From assembly GCF_001905845.1 (NCBI RefSeq), contig NZ_LIVZ01000003.1, positions 496,001 to 560,000 on the forward strand: DNA of 64,000 nt. The letters run 5' to 3'. Positions 23,971-31,524 of this stretch are shown in pieces. Under the pieces are notes generated by a model. It worked only from the letters and a program-made list of their open reading frames with translations. It had not been told where the DNA came from and did no database searches. Position 1 is the stretch's first letter. Each line of letters opens with the position of its first letter. A program made the translations under genes and the position numbers. This stretch comes from Streptomyces sp. TSRI0107 (lineage in GTDB: Bacteria > Actinomycetota > Actinomycetes > Streptomycetales > Streptomycetaceae).

Positions 23971-24990
23971 TCACGCGGTCAGCAGCTCCAGGACGGCCGC
24001 CTCGACGGCTCCCTGGGTGGCGGGCCGGCCGAAGTCGCCGTGCTCGCCGAGCCGGCTGAGCGTGGGCGCGATCGTACGACCCTGCTCGAACAGTTCGAAC
24101 ACGCGTGGGTCGATGTACGAGGACCGGCACACCGCCGGTGTGTTGCCCAGGTAGTGGCTGACCTCGCGGACGGCCCGCGCCGTCTGGCGGCGACGGGACG
24201 CCGGGGTGCCGCGGCCGCCCTCGGCGGTGACGGCCACCGCGACGGCGGCCAGCACGGTGGCGTGCCAGGTGCGGAAGTCCTTGGCGGTGATCTCGGTGCC
24301 GGACAGCCGGCGCAGGGCCTCGTTCAGGTCGTCGCCGTGCAGGTCGTGCCACGCCCGCCGCTCCCAGAAGGCGAGCAGCCGCTGCCCGCCGCGCACCGGG
24401 CGGCGCAGCAGGGCGCAGACCACCGCGTGCGCCTGGTCGTCCACCAGCGCCCGCATCGTCTCGACGCCGCCCTTGGCCGGATAGCTGAACGCGATCTCGC
24501 CCCGGCCGCAGCGCACGTGCTCGCGGAGCATCGTCGTCAGGCCGTAGGTCTCGCTCTCGCGGGTGTGCCGGTCGCTGCCGATGCGGAAGAAGCCGAGGTC
24601 CAGCAGGCGTACCGCGCAGGCGGTGACCCGTTCCCGGCTCAGGCCCCGGCCGGACAGGCCGGCGGTGACGCTGGTACGCAGGCCGGGCAGGGCGGCGGCG
24701 ACCTCGCGGACGTGCTCGTGCTTGGCCTGCTCCTGCCGGGCCCGGAACTCCGCGTGGTACAGGTACTGACGGCGTCCGGCGTCGTCCGTGCCGACGGCCT
24801 GGAGGTGGCCGTCGGGCCAGGGGCAGATCCACACCTCCCGCCAGGCCGGCGGGATGGTCAGAGCGCGGACGCGGGCCAGCTGTCCGGGGTCGGTGAGCGG
24901 GTCGCCGTGCTGGTCGAGGTAGCGGAATCCGCGGCCGTGGCGGACCCGGGTGAGGCCGGGGTGGTCCCAGGAGCTGCAGCGCAGGCGCAC
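23971..24990 (-). CDS. DNA topoisomerase IB (poxvirus-like)
   Basis: Type IB topoisomerase of 339 aa that relaxes supercoils through a 3'-phosphotyrosine. The N-terminal DNA-binding region has GFRYLDQHGDPL and IPPAWREVWICPWPDGHLQA; the catalytic domain includes FRIGSDRHTRESETYGLTTM, KDFRTWHATVLAA and the nucleophile in SSYIDPRVFELFEQG. The expected Arg, Lys, His and Tyr residues are all in place. GTG 24990 is only 4 bases after the SDR stop, so the two form an operon. Such small IB enzymes are common in Streptomyces, where they are accessory. Confidence 0.94.
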   Translation of the reverse strand: MRLRCSSWDHPGLTRVRHGRGFRYLDQHGDPLTDPGQLARVRALTIPPAWREVWICPWPDGHLQAVGTDDAGRRQYLYHAEFRARQEQAKHEHVREVAAALPGLRTSVTAGLSGRGLSRERVTACAVRLLDLGFFRIGSDRHTRESETYGLTTMLREHVRCGRGEIAFSYPAKGGVETMRALVDDQAHAVVCALLRRPVRGGQRLLAFWERRAWHDLHGDDLNEALRRLSGTEITAKDFRTWHATVLAAVAVAVTAEGGRGTPASRRRQTARAVREVSHYLGNTPAVCRSSYIDPRVFELFEQGRTIAPTLSRLGEHGDFGRPATQGAVEAAVLELLTA

Positions 24991-24994
24991 GGTC

Positions 24995-25804
24995 TCAGGG
25001 GCGCCGCCAGTCGTCGCCGGTCAGGTGCGAGCCGGCCTGCGGGCCCATCCGGAGCATGCCGCCGTCGACGGCCCACGAGGCGCCGGTGACGTACGAGGCG
25101 TCGGGGCCGGCGAGGAAGGCGATCACGGCGGCCACCTCGCGGGCGTCGCCGGGCCTGCCGAGCGGGACGCCGGGGCGGCGCTCCTCGGTCACGTCGGTGT
25201 CCTCCTGGCCGGTCATGGGCGTGGCGATCTCGCCGGGGGCGACGGCGTTGACGGTGATGCCGTGCTCGGCGAGTTCCAGGGCCATGACCTGGGTGAGCAG
25301 TCCGAGGCCGCCCTTGGCCGCGCAGTAGGGGGCGGCGCCCACCCTCGGCTGGTGCTCGTGCACGGAGGTCACGTTGACGATCCGGCCCCCGTCGCCCTGC
25401 CGGATCATGTGCCGGGCCGCCCGCTGCCCGCACAGGAAGGGGCCGACGAGGTCGATGTCGAGGACCTCGCGGACGGTGGACAGCTTCAGGTCCAGGTACG
25501 GGGTGGCGGTGCCCGTGCCGGCGTTGTTCACCAGGACGTCGAGGCGGCCCAGCCGGTCGGCGAGCTCGTCGACGGCGTCCGTGGCGTCGGGCAGCCGGGT
25601 GAGGTCCATGTGCGCCACCTCCGCCCGCTGCCCGTGGGCGCGGACCTCTTCGGCGGTCTCCTCGGCGCCCTTCAGATCGTGGTGCCAGGTGACGCCGACG
25701 TCCAGGCCCGCGCGGGCCAGCCGTACGGCGGTGGCCCGGCCGATGCCGGAGTCGGCGCCGGTGATGACGGCGCTCTTGGGGTGCCGTGCGGTGGGGACGG
25801 ACAT
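24995..25804 (-). CDS. Short-chain dehydrogenase/reductase
   Basis: NAD(P)-dependent SDR of 269 aa. The Rossmann motif is VITGADSGIGRATAVRLARA (residues about 13-32), NNAGT marks the beta-4 strand, and the catalytic set Ser (NVTSVHEHQP), Tyr and Lys (YCAAKGG) is intact. The C terminus SYVTGASWAVDGGMLRMGPQ is typical of the glucose-1-dehydrogenase-like branch. ATG 25804 has GGAGGAGG upstream. It is the first gene of a two-gene unit with topoisomerase IB; the pairing has no obvious biochemical logic. Confidence 0.94.
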   Translation of the reverse strand: MSVPTARHPKSAVITGADSGIGRATAVRLARAGLDVGVTWHHDLKGAEETAEEVRAHGQRAEVAHMDLTRLPDATDAVDELADRLGRLDVLVNNAGTGTATPYLDLKLSTVREVLDIDLVGPFLCGQRAARHMIRQGDGGRIVNVTSVHEHQPRVGAAPYCAAKGGLGLLTQVMALELAEHGITVNAVAPGEIATPMTGQEDTDVTEERRPGVPLGRPGDAREVAAVIAFLAGPDASYVTGASWAVDGGMLRMGPQAGSHLTGDDWRRP

Positions 25805-25942
25805 CGGGGCCTCCTCCGGTCGGGGACGTCGGCGCCCTGCGGTTGTCGGCAGTACCCGGGCAGGCAGGGGGCAAACCGCCTGCTCCGTGGTGCGGGGCGG
25901 CGGGGCCTGGGGAACTCTGGAGGCCTGGACGAGGAGGTGACC

Positions 25943-26971
25943 ATGGATCCCGTCGAGGCCCTGGACCGGATCGCGTTCCTGCTGGAGCGGTCACTGGCGC
26001 CGACGTACCGGGTGCGTGCCTTCCGTACGGCGGGCAGGGTGCTGGCGGCGCTGCCCGCGGAGGAGGTGCGGCAGCGGGCCGAGGCCGGGTCGCTGGAGTC
26101 GCTGAAGGGCGTCGGGCCGAAGACCGCCCAGGTGGTGCGGGAGGCACTGGCCGGGCAGGTGCCGGGGTATCTGGAGCAGCTGGAGAGCGAAGCCATGGCC
26201 CCGGCGCGGCGGCGTGGCGGGGCGGAGCTGCGGGCGCTGCTGCGCGGGGACTGCCATGTGCACTCCGACTGGTCGGACGGCGGCAGCCCGATCGAGGAGA
26301 TGGGGCGGGCCGCGATCGGGCTGGGGCACGACTGGGTGGCCCTCACCGACCACTCCCCGCGGCTGACGGTGGCGCGGGGACTGTCCGCCGAGCGGCTGCG
26401 GGAGCAGCTGGACGTGGTGGCCGCGCTGAACGAGACGTGGGCGCCGTTCCGGCTGCTGACCGGGATCGAGTGCGACATCCTCGAGGACGGCTCGCTGGAC
26501 CAGGAGCCGGAGCTGCTGGAGCGGCTGGACGTCGTGGTGGTGTCGGTGCACTCCAAGCTGCGCATGGACGCCCGGTCGATGACCCGCCGGATGGTGACCG
26601 CCGTACGCGATCCGCACGCCGATGTGCTGGGGCACTGTACGGGGCGGCTGGTGACCGGGCGGGGGCGGCCGGAGTCGGAGTTCGACGCGGACGCGGTGTT
26701 CGCGGCGTGCGCGGAGGCGGGCACGGCGGTGGAGATCAACAGCCGTCCGGAGCGCCTGGACCCGCCGCGCCGGCTGCTGCGCCGGGCCGTGGCGGCGGGC
26801 GTGCTGTTCTCGATCGACACCGACGCGCACGCGCCGGGCCAGCTGGACTGGCAGATCAACGGGTGCGAGCGCGCGGAGGAGTGCGGGGTGCCGCCCGAGC
26901 GGGTGGTGACCGGCTGGTCGGTGGAGGAGCTGCTGGCGTGGACCCGGGAGGGGCGGGTTCCGGCGGCCTGA
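25943..26971 (+). CDS. PHP-domain phosphoesterase with helix-hairpin-helix (PolX C-terminal-like)
   Basis: A 342-aa protein resembling the non-polymerase part of bacterial DNA polymerase X. Residues 1-75 carry helical and HhH DNA-binding segments (VEALDRIAFLLERS, LKGVGPKTAQVVREAL). Residues about 95-335 form a PHP domain with metal ligands in DCHVHSDWSDGG, LTDHSPR, GIECDILEDG, VSVHSKLR, LGHCTGR and SIDTDAHAPGQ. The nucleotidyltransferase palm of PolX is missing, so it is not a polymerase. A DNA-end processing or phosphatase role is inferred. ATG 25943 has GAGGAGG 5-6 bases upstream. Confidence 0.9.
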   Translation: MDPVEALDRIAFLLERSLAPTYRVRAFRTAGRVLAALPAEEVRQRAEAGSLESLKGVGPKTAQVVREALAGQVPGYLEQLESEAMAPARRRGGAELRALLRGDCHVHSDWSDGGSPIEEMGRAAIGLGHDWVALTDHSPRLTVARGLSAERLREQLDVVAALNETWAPFRLLTGIECDILEDGSLDQEPELLERLDVVVVSVHSKLRMDARSMTRRMVTAVRDPHADVLGHCTGRLVTGRGRPESEFDADAVFAACAEAGTAVEINSRPERLDPPRRLLRRAVAAGVLFSIDTDAHAPGQLDWQINGCERAEECGVPPERVVTGWSVEELLAWTREGRVPAA

Positions 26972-27004
26972 GTTCGGTGACTCGTTGCTCGGAGAGCGAA
27001 GGGA

Positions 27005-27679
27005 ATGCGGATCATGGAACGTGCGGCGGTGTTCGATGTCGACGGGACGCTCGTCGACACCAATCACCTCCATGTCACGGCCTGGTGGGAGGCTTTCCGC
27101 CAGGCGGGGCACCAGGTGCCGATGCATGCCGTGCACCGCGCGGTGGGGCTGCCCTCGGGCGACCTGATCGAGCGGCTGCTGGGCGAGGACCGGGACAAGG
27201 AGCGGGACGGTGATCTGAGCACCGCCCACAAGGCGTTGTACGGGCAGTTCTTCGACCGGCTGCCCGCGCTGCGGGACGCCGGGAACCTGCTGCGGCGGCT
27301 GCACGGCGACGGCTGGAAGGTCGTCCTCGCCACCTCGGCGAGCGGCCCGGAGCTGTCCGCGCTGCGCCGCGCCCTCGACGCGGACGACGCCATCACCGCG
27401 ACGGCGAGCGCGGAGGACGTCGAGGCGGGCAAACCCTCCCCCGAGCCGGTCCAGCAGGCGCTGGAGCTGGCCGGGGTGCCGGCCGGGCGGGCGGTGTTCG
27501 TGGGCGACACGGTGTGGGACATGAAGGCCGGCAGCCGGGCCGGGGTGCGGTGCGTGGGCGTGCTGTGCGGCGGCATTCCGCGGGCCGACCTGGAGCGGGC
27601 CGGCGCGGACGCGGTGTACGACGATCCCGCGCATCTGCTGGCGTCCCTGGCGGACAGTCCCCTGGCCGCACTGACGTGA
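27005..27679 (+). CDS. HAD-superfamily phosphatase
   Basis: A 224-aa HAD hydrolase of the phosphoglycolate phosphatase/beta-phosphoglucomutase type. Motif I is FDVDGTLVDTN, motif II is LATSAS, the Lys is in EAGKPSPEP and motif III is FVGDTVWDMKAG. A helical cap lies between motifs I and II. Substrate cannot be deduced. ATG 27005 is kept because GGAGAG lies about 8 bases upstream; ATG 27014 has GAAGGGA 10 bases upstream and is equally good. It follows the PHP gene by 33 bp and may be cotranscribed. Confidence 0.92.
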   Translation: MRIMERAAVFDVDGTLVDTNHLHVTAWWEAFRQAGHQVPMHAVHRAVGLPSGDLIERLLGEDRDKERDGDLSTAHKALYGQFFDRLPALRDAGNLLRRLHGDGWKVVLATSASGPELSALRRALDADDAITATASAEDVEAGKPSPEPVQQALELAGVPAGRAVFVGDTVWDMKAGSRAGVRCVGVLCGGIPRADLERAGADAVYDDPAHLLASLADSPLAALT

Positions 27680-27756
27680 CGGAGGTCACCGCCCGGGACG
27701 GCGGATGCCGGAACATCCCGAAGTGGTTGCCCGTTGAACCGTCCGTGGGTGCGGAT

Positions 27757-27769
27757 GGGACAGTGTCCC
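27757..27769. promoter_or_regulatory. GGGACA-N-TGTCCC palindrome
   Basis: A perfect 6-bp inverted repeat with a single central base, just upstream of the candidate small RNA. It could be an operator for its promoter or part of the RNA fold. Confidence 0.35.
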
Positions 27770-27780
27770 CGGGCCTCACC

Positions 27781-27905
27781 TTTTGCCCACAGGGACGATC
27801 GTTCGGCTGAAGCCCTGTGGAGCGTCTCGCCGAGAGGCGACCGCCATCCGCGCCCACCACCTGCCGCCCCGACCGTGATTCCCCCGTCCGGTCGGGGCTT
27901 TTTTC
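27781..27905 (+). ncRNA. Candidate structured small RNA with intrinsic terminator
   Basis: A 125-bp non-coding stretch with three consecutive helices: 27787-27794 with 27813-27820 (8 bp, 18-base loop), about 27823-27839 (6 bp) and the terminator at 27866-27898, which has a C-rich loop (TTCCCCCGTC) and six T residues. A T-run terminator is unusual here and marks the end of a discrete rightward transcript. No convincing open frame crosses it. C-rich loops recall the actinobacterial 6C RNA, but I cannot confirm that. It could alternatively be the structured leader of the epimerase gene or the 3' end of the HAD transcript. Confidence 0.5.
27866..27904 (+). terminator. Rho-independent terminator with T-run
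   Basis: A 10-bp perfect stem (GCCCCGACCG with CGGTCGGGGC), a 13-base loop and TTTTTT at 27899-27904. It is the only T-run terminator seen in the window and points rightward, 60 bp before the epimerase gene. Confidence 0.88.
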
Positions 27906-27963
27906 CTGTTCTCGTCCGGGTACTCGGCCCTCCCGCGGAGCAACCGGCCGAGAGGAGCCGACA

Positions 27964-28992
27964 GTGAGCAGCACAGCGGGCAGCAGGGTCGTGGTGACGG
28001 GCGCCACCGGCAACGTCGGCACCAGCGTGGTGCGCCTCCTGTCGGAGGATCCGATGGTCGGCTCGGTGCGGGGACTGGCCCGCCGGACACCGCAGTGGGC
28101 GCCGGAGAAGACGGAGTGGTCGGCGGTCGATCTGTCCTCGGACCGGGCCGACCTGGTGAGCGAGTTCCGCGGCGCGGACGCCGTCATCCATCTGGCCTGG
28201 GCGTTCCAGCCGACGCACGATCCGGCGCGGACCTGGCGGACGAACGTGCTCGGCGGCATCCGGGTCTTCGACGCGGTGGCCGCGGCCGGGGTGCGGACGC
28301 TGGTGCACGCCTCCTCGGTCGGCACCTACTCGCCGGGCCCCAAGGACCAGACGGTGGACGAGTCCTGGCCGACGCACGGCTGGCCGGACGCCGCCTACTG
28401 CCGGGAGAAGGCCTATCTGGAGCGGACCCTGGACACCTTCGAGCGGGACCATCCGGACACCCGGGTGGTGCGGATGCGTCCGGCTTTCCTGTTCAAGCGG
28501 GAGTCGGCGAGCGAGCAGCGCCGGATCTTCGGCGGCCGGTTCCTGCCGGGGCCGCTGGCGCGCCCCGAGCTGCTGCCGTTCCTGCCGGACATCCCCGGAC
28601 TGCGGGTGCAGGCGCTGCACACCGACGACGCCGCCGAGGCATACCGGCTGGCCCTCTGGTCGGACGTCCGGGGCGCGTTCAACCTCGCCGCGGATCCGCC
28701 CGTGGACGCCGAGCTGCTGGGCGGGATGCTGAACACCCGGCCGGTACGGATGCCGCGCACCGCGGCGCGCTCGGCGATCGCCGCCGCGTGGGGCCTGCGG
28801 CTGCTGCCCGCGTCCCCGCATCTGTTCGACGCGGTGCTCAGGCTGCCGCTGATGGACTGCTCCCGCGCGCAGGCCGAGCTCGGCTGGCAGCCGACCCGTA
28901 CGGCCACCGAGGTGCTGGAGGAGTTCCTGCAGGGCCTCCAGCAGGGGGCGGGGGCGGACACCGAACCACTGCGCGGGCGCAAGGTCGGGTGA
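27964..28992 (+). CDS. NAD-dependent epimerase/dehydratase (extended SDR)
   Basis: Extended SDR of 342 aa. The nucleotide-binding motif is VVTGATGNVGTSVVRLLSED, followed by VIHLAWAFQP, a Ser-rich strand (HASSVGTYSPG) and the catalytic pair in YCREKAYLE. The C-terminal half holds a substrate domain ending LGWQPTRTATEVLEEF. The substrate is probably a nucleotide sugar or a small ketone. GTG 27964 has GAGAGGAG upstream. The T-run terminator 60 bp before it implies its own promoter in a short gap, or readthrough control. Confidence 0.92.
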   Translation: MSSTAGSRVVVTGATGNVGTSVVRLLSEDPMVGSVRGLARRTPQWAPEKTEWSAVDLSSDRADLVSEFRGADAVIHLAWAFQPTHDPARTWRTNVLGGIRVFDAVAAAGVRTLVHASSVGTYSPGPKDQTVDESWPTHGWPDAAYCREKAYLERTLDTFERDHPDTRVVRMRPAFLFKRESASEQRRIFGGRFLPGPLARPELLPFLPDIPGLRVQALHTDDAAEAYRLALWSDVRGAFNLAADPPVDAELLGGMLNTRPVRMPRTAARSAIAAAWGLRLLPASPHLFDAVLRLPLMDCSRAQAELGWQPTRTATEVLEEFLQGLQQGAGADTEPLRGRKVG

Positions 28993-29008
28993 GCCGCCCG
29001 GCCCCCGC

Positions 29009-29272
29009 TCAGGCGGGCGACTCCTCCGGTCCCGGGTGCTCGGGGTGCACGGTGTCGGCGCGCTGGTCGCCTCGCCGGCCGGTGCCCGCCTCGTCGGTGT
29101 CCGGGACGTCCGCGGACGCGGCGTCGTCCTCGGTGCGGTGCGTGCTCTCCGGTCCCGACGGCCCCATGGGCACGTCCCACGGGTCCTCTTCCTCGCTCAC
29201 CTGCTGGTCGGGCAGGTCCCGGCCCACGGGCCCGGTGCCCCGGCCCGACTCTTCGTCCCGGCGCTCGTCCAC
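29009..29272 (-). CDS. Small acidic, probably disordered protein
   Basis: An 87-aa hydrophilic protein rich in Asp, Glu, Gly and Pro with no predicted fold or membrane segment. No family is recognised. It is supported as a gene by the ribosome site AGAGGAG about 7 bases before GTG 29272 and by G/C third positions. It lies 72 bp downstream of the ROK regulator on the same strand and is convergent with the epimerase. Confidence 0.6.
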   Translation of the reverse strand: MDERRDEESGRGTGPVGRDLPDQQVSEEEDPWDVPMGPSGPESTHRTEDDAASADVPDTDEAGTGRRGDQRADTVHPEHPGPEESPA

Positions 29273-29344
29273 GGCGTACTCCTCTCGGCTCGGGCTTCTC
29301 GAGCGCCACGCGAGTACCCGCCCGGCACGCGCCGAAATCCCCGC

Positions 29345-30634
29345 TCAGCGCGGTGCCCGCTCCTCCAGCACGGCCCGCCAGGCCGGTGCGGGGCCCTGCG
29401 GGGCGGGCTCGGGGCGGCGGCCGCCGCGGGCGAAGAAGTCGGCGAGCGGCAGGATGGCGGCGCCGACGGTGACCGCGTCCGGACCGAGCCGTCCCAGGTC
29501 GATGGTGACCTGCTCGGCCGGGTGCCGCAGGGCGTACGCCTTGGCGTGCGCGCGTACGGCGGGCAGGAACCCGGCGCCGAGCTGGAGTCCGGCCCAGCCG
29601 CCGATCAGGATCCGCTCGGGCTGGAAGAGGTTGATCAGGTCGGACAGGCCCGCCCCCAGGTACTCGGCGGTCTCCTCCAGCACGGCGAGCGCGGCGGCGT
29701 CGGCCGTGCCGCCGTCGGCCGGGTAGGCGGCGGCGAGCATCGCGGTCAGCGCGGTCTCCTCGTCGGTGCCCTCGGGCGGCCGGCCGCCCTCCTCGCGCCA
29801 GCGCTCCAGCAGCGACTCGGCGCCCGCGTAGGCCTCCAGGCAGCCGAGCGCCCCGCAGCGGCAGCGGCGGCCGCGGACCCGTACGGTCAGATGGCCCCAC
29901 TCGACGGCCCGTCCGTGCTCCACCTCGGGGGTGACCAGGCAGGCGCCGACGCCGGAGCCGAACAGCACCACGACCGCGTTGCGGGCGCCGCGTCCGCCGC
30001 CGAACCACATCTCGGCCTGGCCGAGGGTGCGGGCGCCGTTGTCGATGAACCAGCGGACGGTGCCGGGGAGCCCGGAGCCGGTACGGAGCAGTTCCTCCAG
30101 CGGGACGGCGTCCCAGCCGATCGTCTGGCCGTGCACCACGGCGCCGCGCTCCGGGGTGCGCTCGACGATGCCGGGTACGCCTATGCCGACGCCGAGCAGC
30201 CGCTCGGGGTCGACGCCGGCGCTCTCGGTGACCTCGGCGACGCCGTCGCGGATGTGGCCGACGATCACGTCGACGTCGTAGCGCCGCTGGCCCAGGGGGC
30301 GTTCGGCGCGGGCGAGTTCGGTGAGGGCCAGGTCGAACAGCTCGATCCGCACCCGGGTCTCGCCGACGTCGACGCCGATCATGTGGGCGCTGCCGGGGGC
30401 CACGCGCAGCAGGGTGCGGGGCCGGCCGCCGTCGGAGTCGACGCTGCCGGCCTCCTCGACCAGGCCGTCCGCGACGAGGTCGGCGACCACGTTGCTGACC
30501 GAACCGGAGCTGAGTCCCGTCGCCGGGCCCAGCTCGAAGCGGCTGAGCGGCCCGTCGAAGTAGAGCCGTTGCAGCACCGCCGTCCGGTTGGCCCGCCTGA
30601 GGTCGCGTACCGTCCGCCCGTTCCGCTCCGCCAT
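29345..30634 (-). CDS. ROK-family transcriptional repressor
   Basis: Sugar-responsive regulator of 429 aa. Residues about 10-70 form a winged helix (VLQRLYFDGPLSRFELGPAT, GLSSGSVSNVVADLV). The ROK part has a phosphate-binding DVGETRVRIELFD, the GVGIGVPGIVE segment and the zinc motif CRCGALGCLE. A DNA-binding half plus kinase-like half of this length is typical of NagC/XylR-type repressors. ATG 30634 has GGGAGGAG upstream. A 26-bp dyad centred at 30687.5 lies 41 bp upstream and is probably its own operator. The effector sugar is not readable. Confidence 0.94.
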   Translation of the reverse strand: MAERNGRTVRDLRRANRTAVLQRLYFDGPLSRFELGPATGLSSGSVSNVVADLVADGLVEEAGSVDSDGGRPRTLLRVAPGSAHMIGVDVGETRVRIELFDLALTELARAERPLGQRRYDVDVIVGHIRDGVAEVTESAGVDPERLLGVGIGVPGIVERTPERGAVVHGQTIGWDAVPLEELLRTGSGLPGTVRWFIDNGARTLGQAEMWFGGGRGARNAVVVLFGSGVGACLVTPEVEHGRAVEWGHLTVRVRGRRCRCGALGCLEAYAGAESLLERWREEGGRPPEGTDEETALTAMLAAAYPADGGTADAAALAVLEETAEYLGAGLSDLINLFQPERILIGGWAGLQLGAGFLPAVRAHAKAYALRHPAEQVTIDLGRLGPDAVTVGAAILPLADFFARGGRRPEPAPQGPAPAWRAVLEERAPR

Positions 30635-30674
30635 GTGGCTCCTCCCGAACCCGTCCCCGCCTGCGCCTCATATT

Positions 30675-30700
30675 ACTCAGCCACTTAATTAATGGGCTGA
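30675..30700. promoter_or_regulatory. ROK operator candidate: 26-bp dyad with TTAATTAA core
   Basis: CTCAGCC (30675-30681) faces GGCTGAG (30694-30700), and between them a perfect TTAATTAA (30684-30691) shares the same centre. Only two of the 13 base pairs mismatch. It is strikingly AT-rich for this genome and lies just upstream of the ROK gene, so autoregulation is likely. Confidence 0.65.
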
Positions 30701-30709
30701 GCGAAGCGG

Positions 30710-30884
30710 GACGTTCCGCTTCCCGGCATGTGTCCAGCGTGTCGAGCCACGCGGCGGCGGCCGCCTCGTCGGCACCCGGGGCGCGTTCCCGGTACAGGGT
30801 ACGGAACGCCTCGCGCACGCCCGGGGCCATGCGGGCGCCGTCGCCGCAGACGTACACGCGCCCGACGGCGAGCCGGCACGTCAT
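30710..30884 (-). pseudogene. Remnant of a CYP102-type / P450-reductase C terminus
   Basis: The leftward frame here reads RLAVGRVYVCGDGARMAPGV, then REAFRTLYRE and EAAAAAWLDTLDT. This is the NADP-binding end of diflavin reductases, as in the C terminus of P450 BM3 (CYP102), where VYVCGDGSxMAP and WLxxL are conserved. Only about the last 55-60 codons remain. There is no upstream reductase sequence, since the FBP gene's leader begins within 25 bp, and the terminal RYxxDVW segment is replaced by the ROK promoter region. It is therefore a gene fragment. An overlapping 72-aa frame is Arg-rich and not coding. Confidence 0.7.
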
Positions 30885-30976
30885 AAATCGATGGCACACC
30901 CATTCATCAGCCGCCTACCCTGGACCCCGCGAAACCTAGACCCCCTAGCTTTCGGTTCGTCTACAGGAGGCACCCC

Positions 30977-31471
30977 GTGCGACCGCTGACCGAGAAGGAC
31001 ATCCGCGGTTCCTTCGTCAACTGCTCCAAGGGCGAGGCCAAGCGCCTGCCCGTCCCCCGGGACCTCGACGAACGCCCCTGGGACGATCTCGACTTCCTGG
31101 GCTGGCGGGATTCCGGGGCGCCCGACCGCAGCTATCTGGTCGTCGAGCGCGACGGGCGCCCGGTCGGCGTCACCCTGCGCTTCCCGCCCCCGCAGCGCGG
31201 TTTCCTCCAGCGCAGCATGTGCGGCCTGTGCCTGACCGGCCATCCGCGTGGCGGGGTCTCCCTGATGACCGCCCGCAAGGCGGGGGCCGCCGGCCGCGAG
31301 GGCAACTCGGTCGGCCTGTACATGTGCACGGACCTCGCCTGCTCGCTCTACGTGCGGGGCAAGAAGGTGCCGGAGAGCGGTGCCCGGTTCGAGGAGAGCC
31401 TGACGCTGGAGGAGCAGATCGCCCGCATGACCGGCAATCTTTTCGCCTTCCTGGACAAGCTGAACGCCTGA
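30977..31471 (+). CDS. FBP-domain (EF-G-binding treble-clef) zinc-finger protein
   Basis: A 164-aa protein of the FBP_C family, related to the C-terminal zinc domain of elongation-factor-G-binding proteins such as FusB. The N-terminal part has LTEKDIRGSFVNCSKGEAKR; the zinc ligands are in SMCGLCLTGHPRGG and LYMCTDLACSLYVRG (four Cys). The C-terminal helix is LTLEEQIARMTGNLFAFLDK. FusB-type proteins release EF-G from ribosomes and can protect against fusidic acid; whether this protein does so is unknown. GTG 30977 has AGGAGG 6 bases upstream. Confidence 0.9.
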   Translation: MRPLTEKDIRGSFVNCSKGEAKRLPVPRDLDERPWDDLDFLGWRDSGAPDRSYLVVERDGRPVGVTLRFPPPQRGFLQRSMCGLCLTGHPRGGVSLMTARKAGAAGREGNSVGLYMCTDLACSLYVRGKKVPESGARFEESLTLEEQIARMTGNLFAFLDKLNA

Positions 31472-31524
31472 ACGAACCCATGTGGGACGTTCGACGTCCA
31501 CAGTGACGGGGAACAGCGCAAGGG

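Noticed and set aside
28413..30899. Full 828-codon leftward frame including the reductase-like start
   Set aside because: Only the first 70 codons resemble a real protein; the rest is an alternative frame of the ROK gene and the complement of the epimerase.
30685..30903. 72-aa leftward frame overlapping the reductase fragment
   Set aside because: It is extremely Arg-rich, while the neighbouring frame shows clear reductase motifs.
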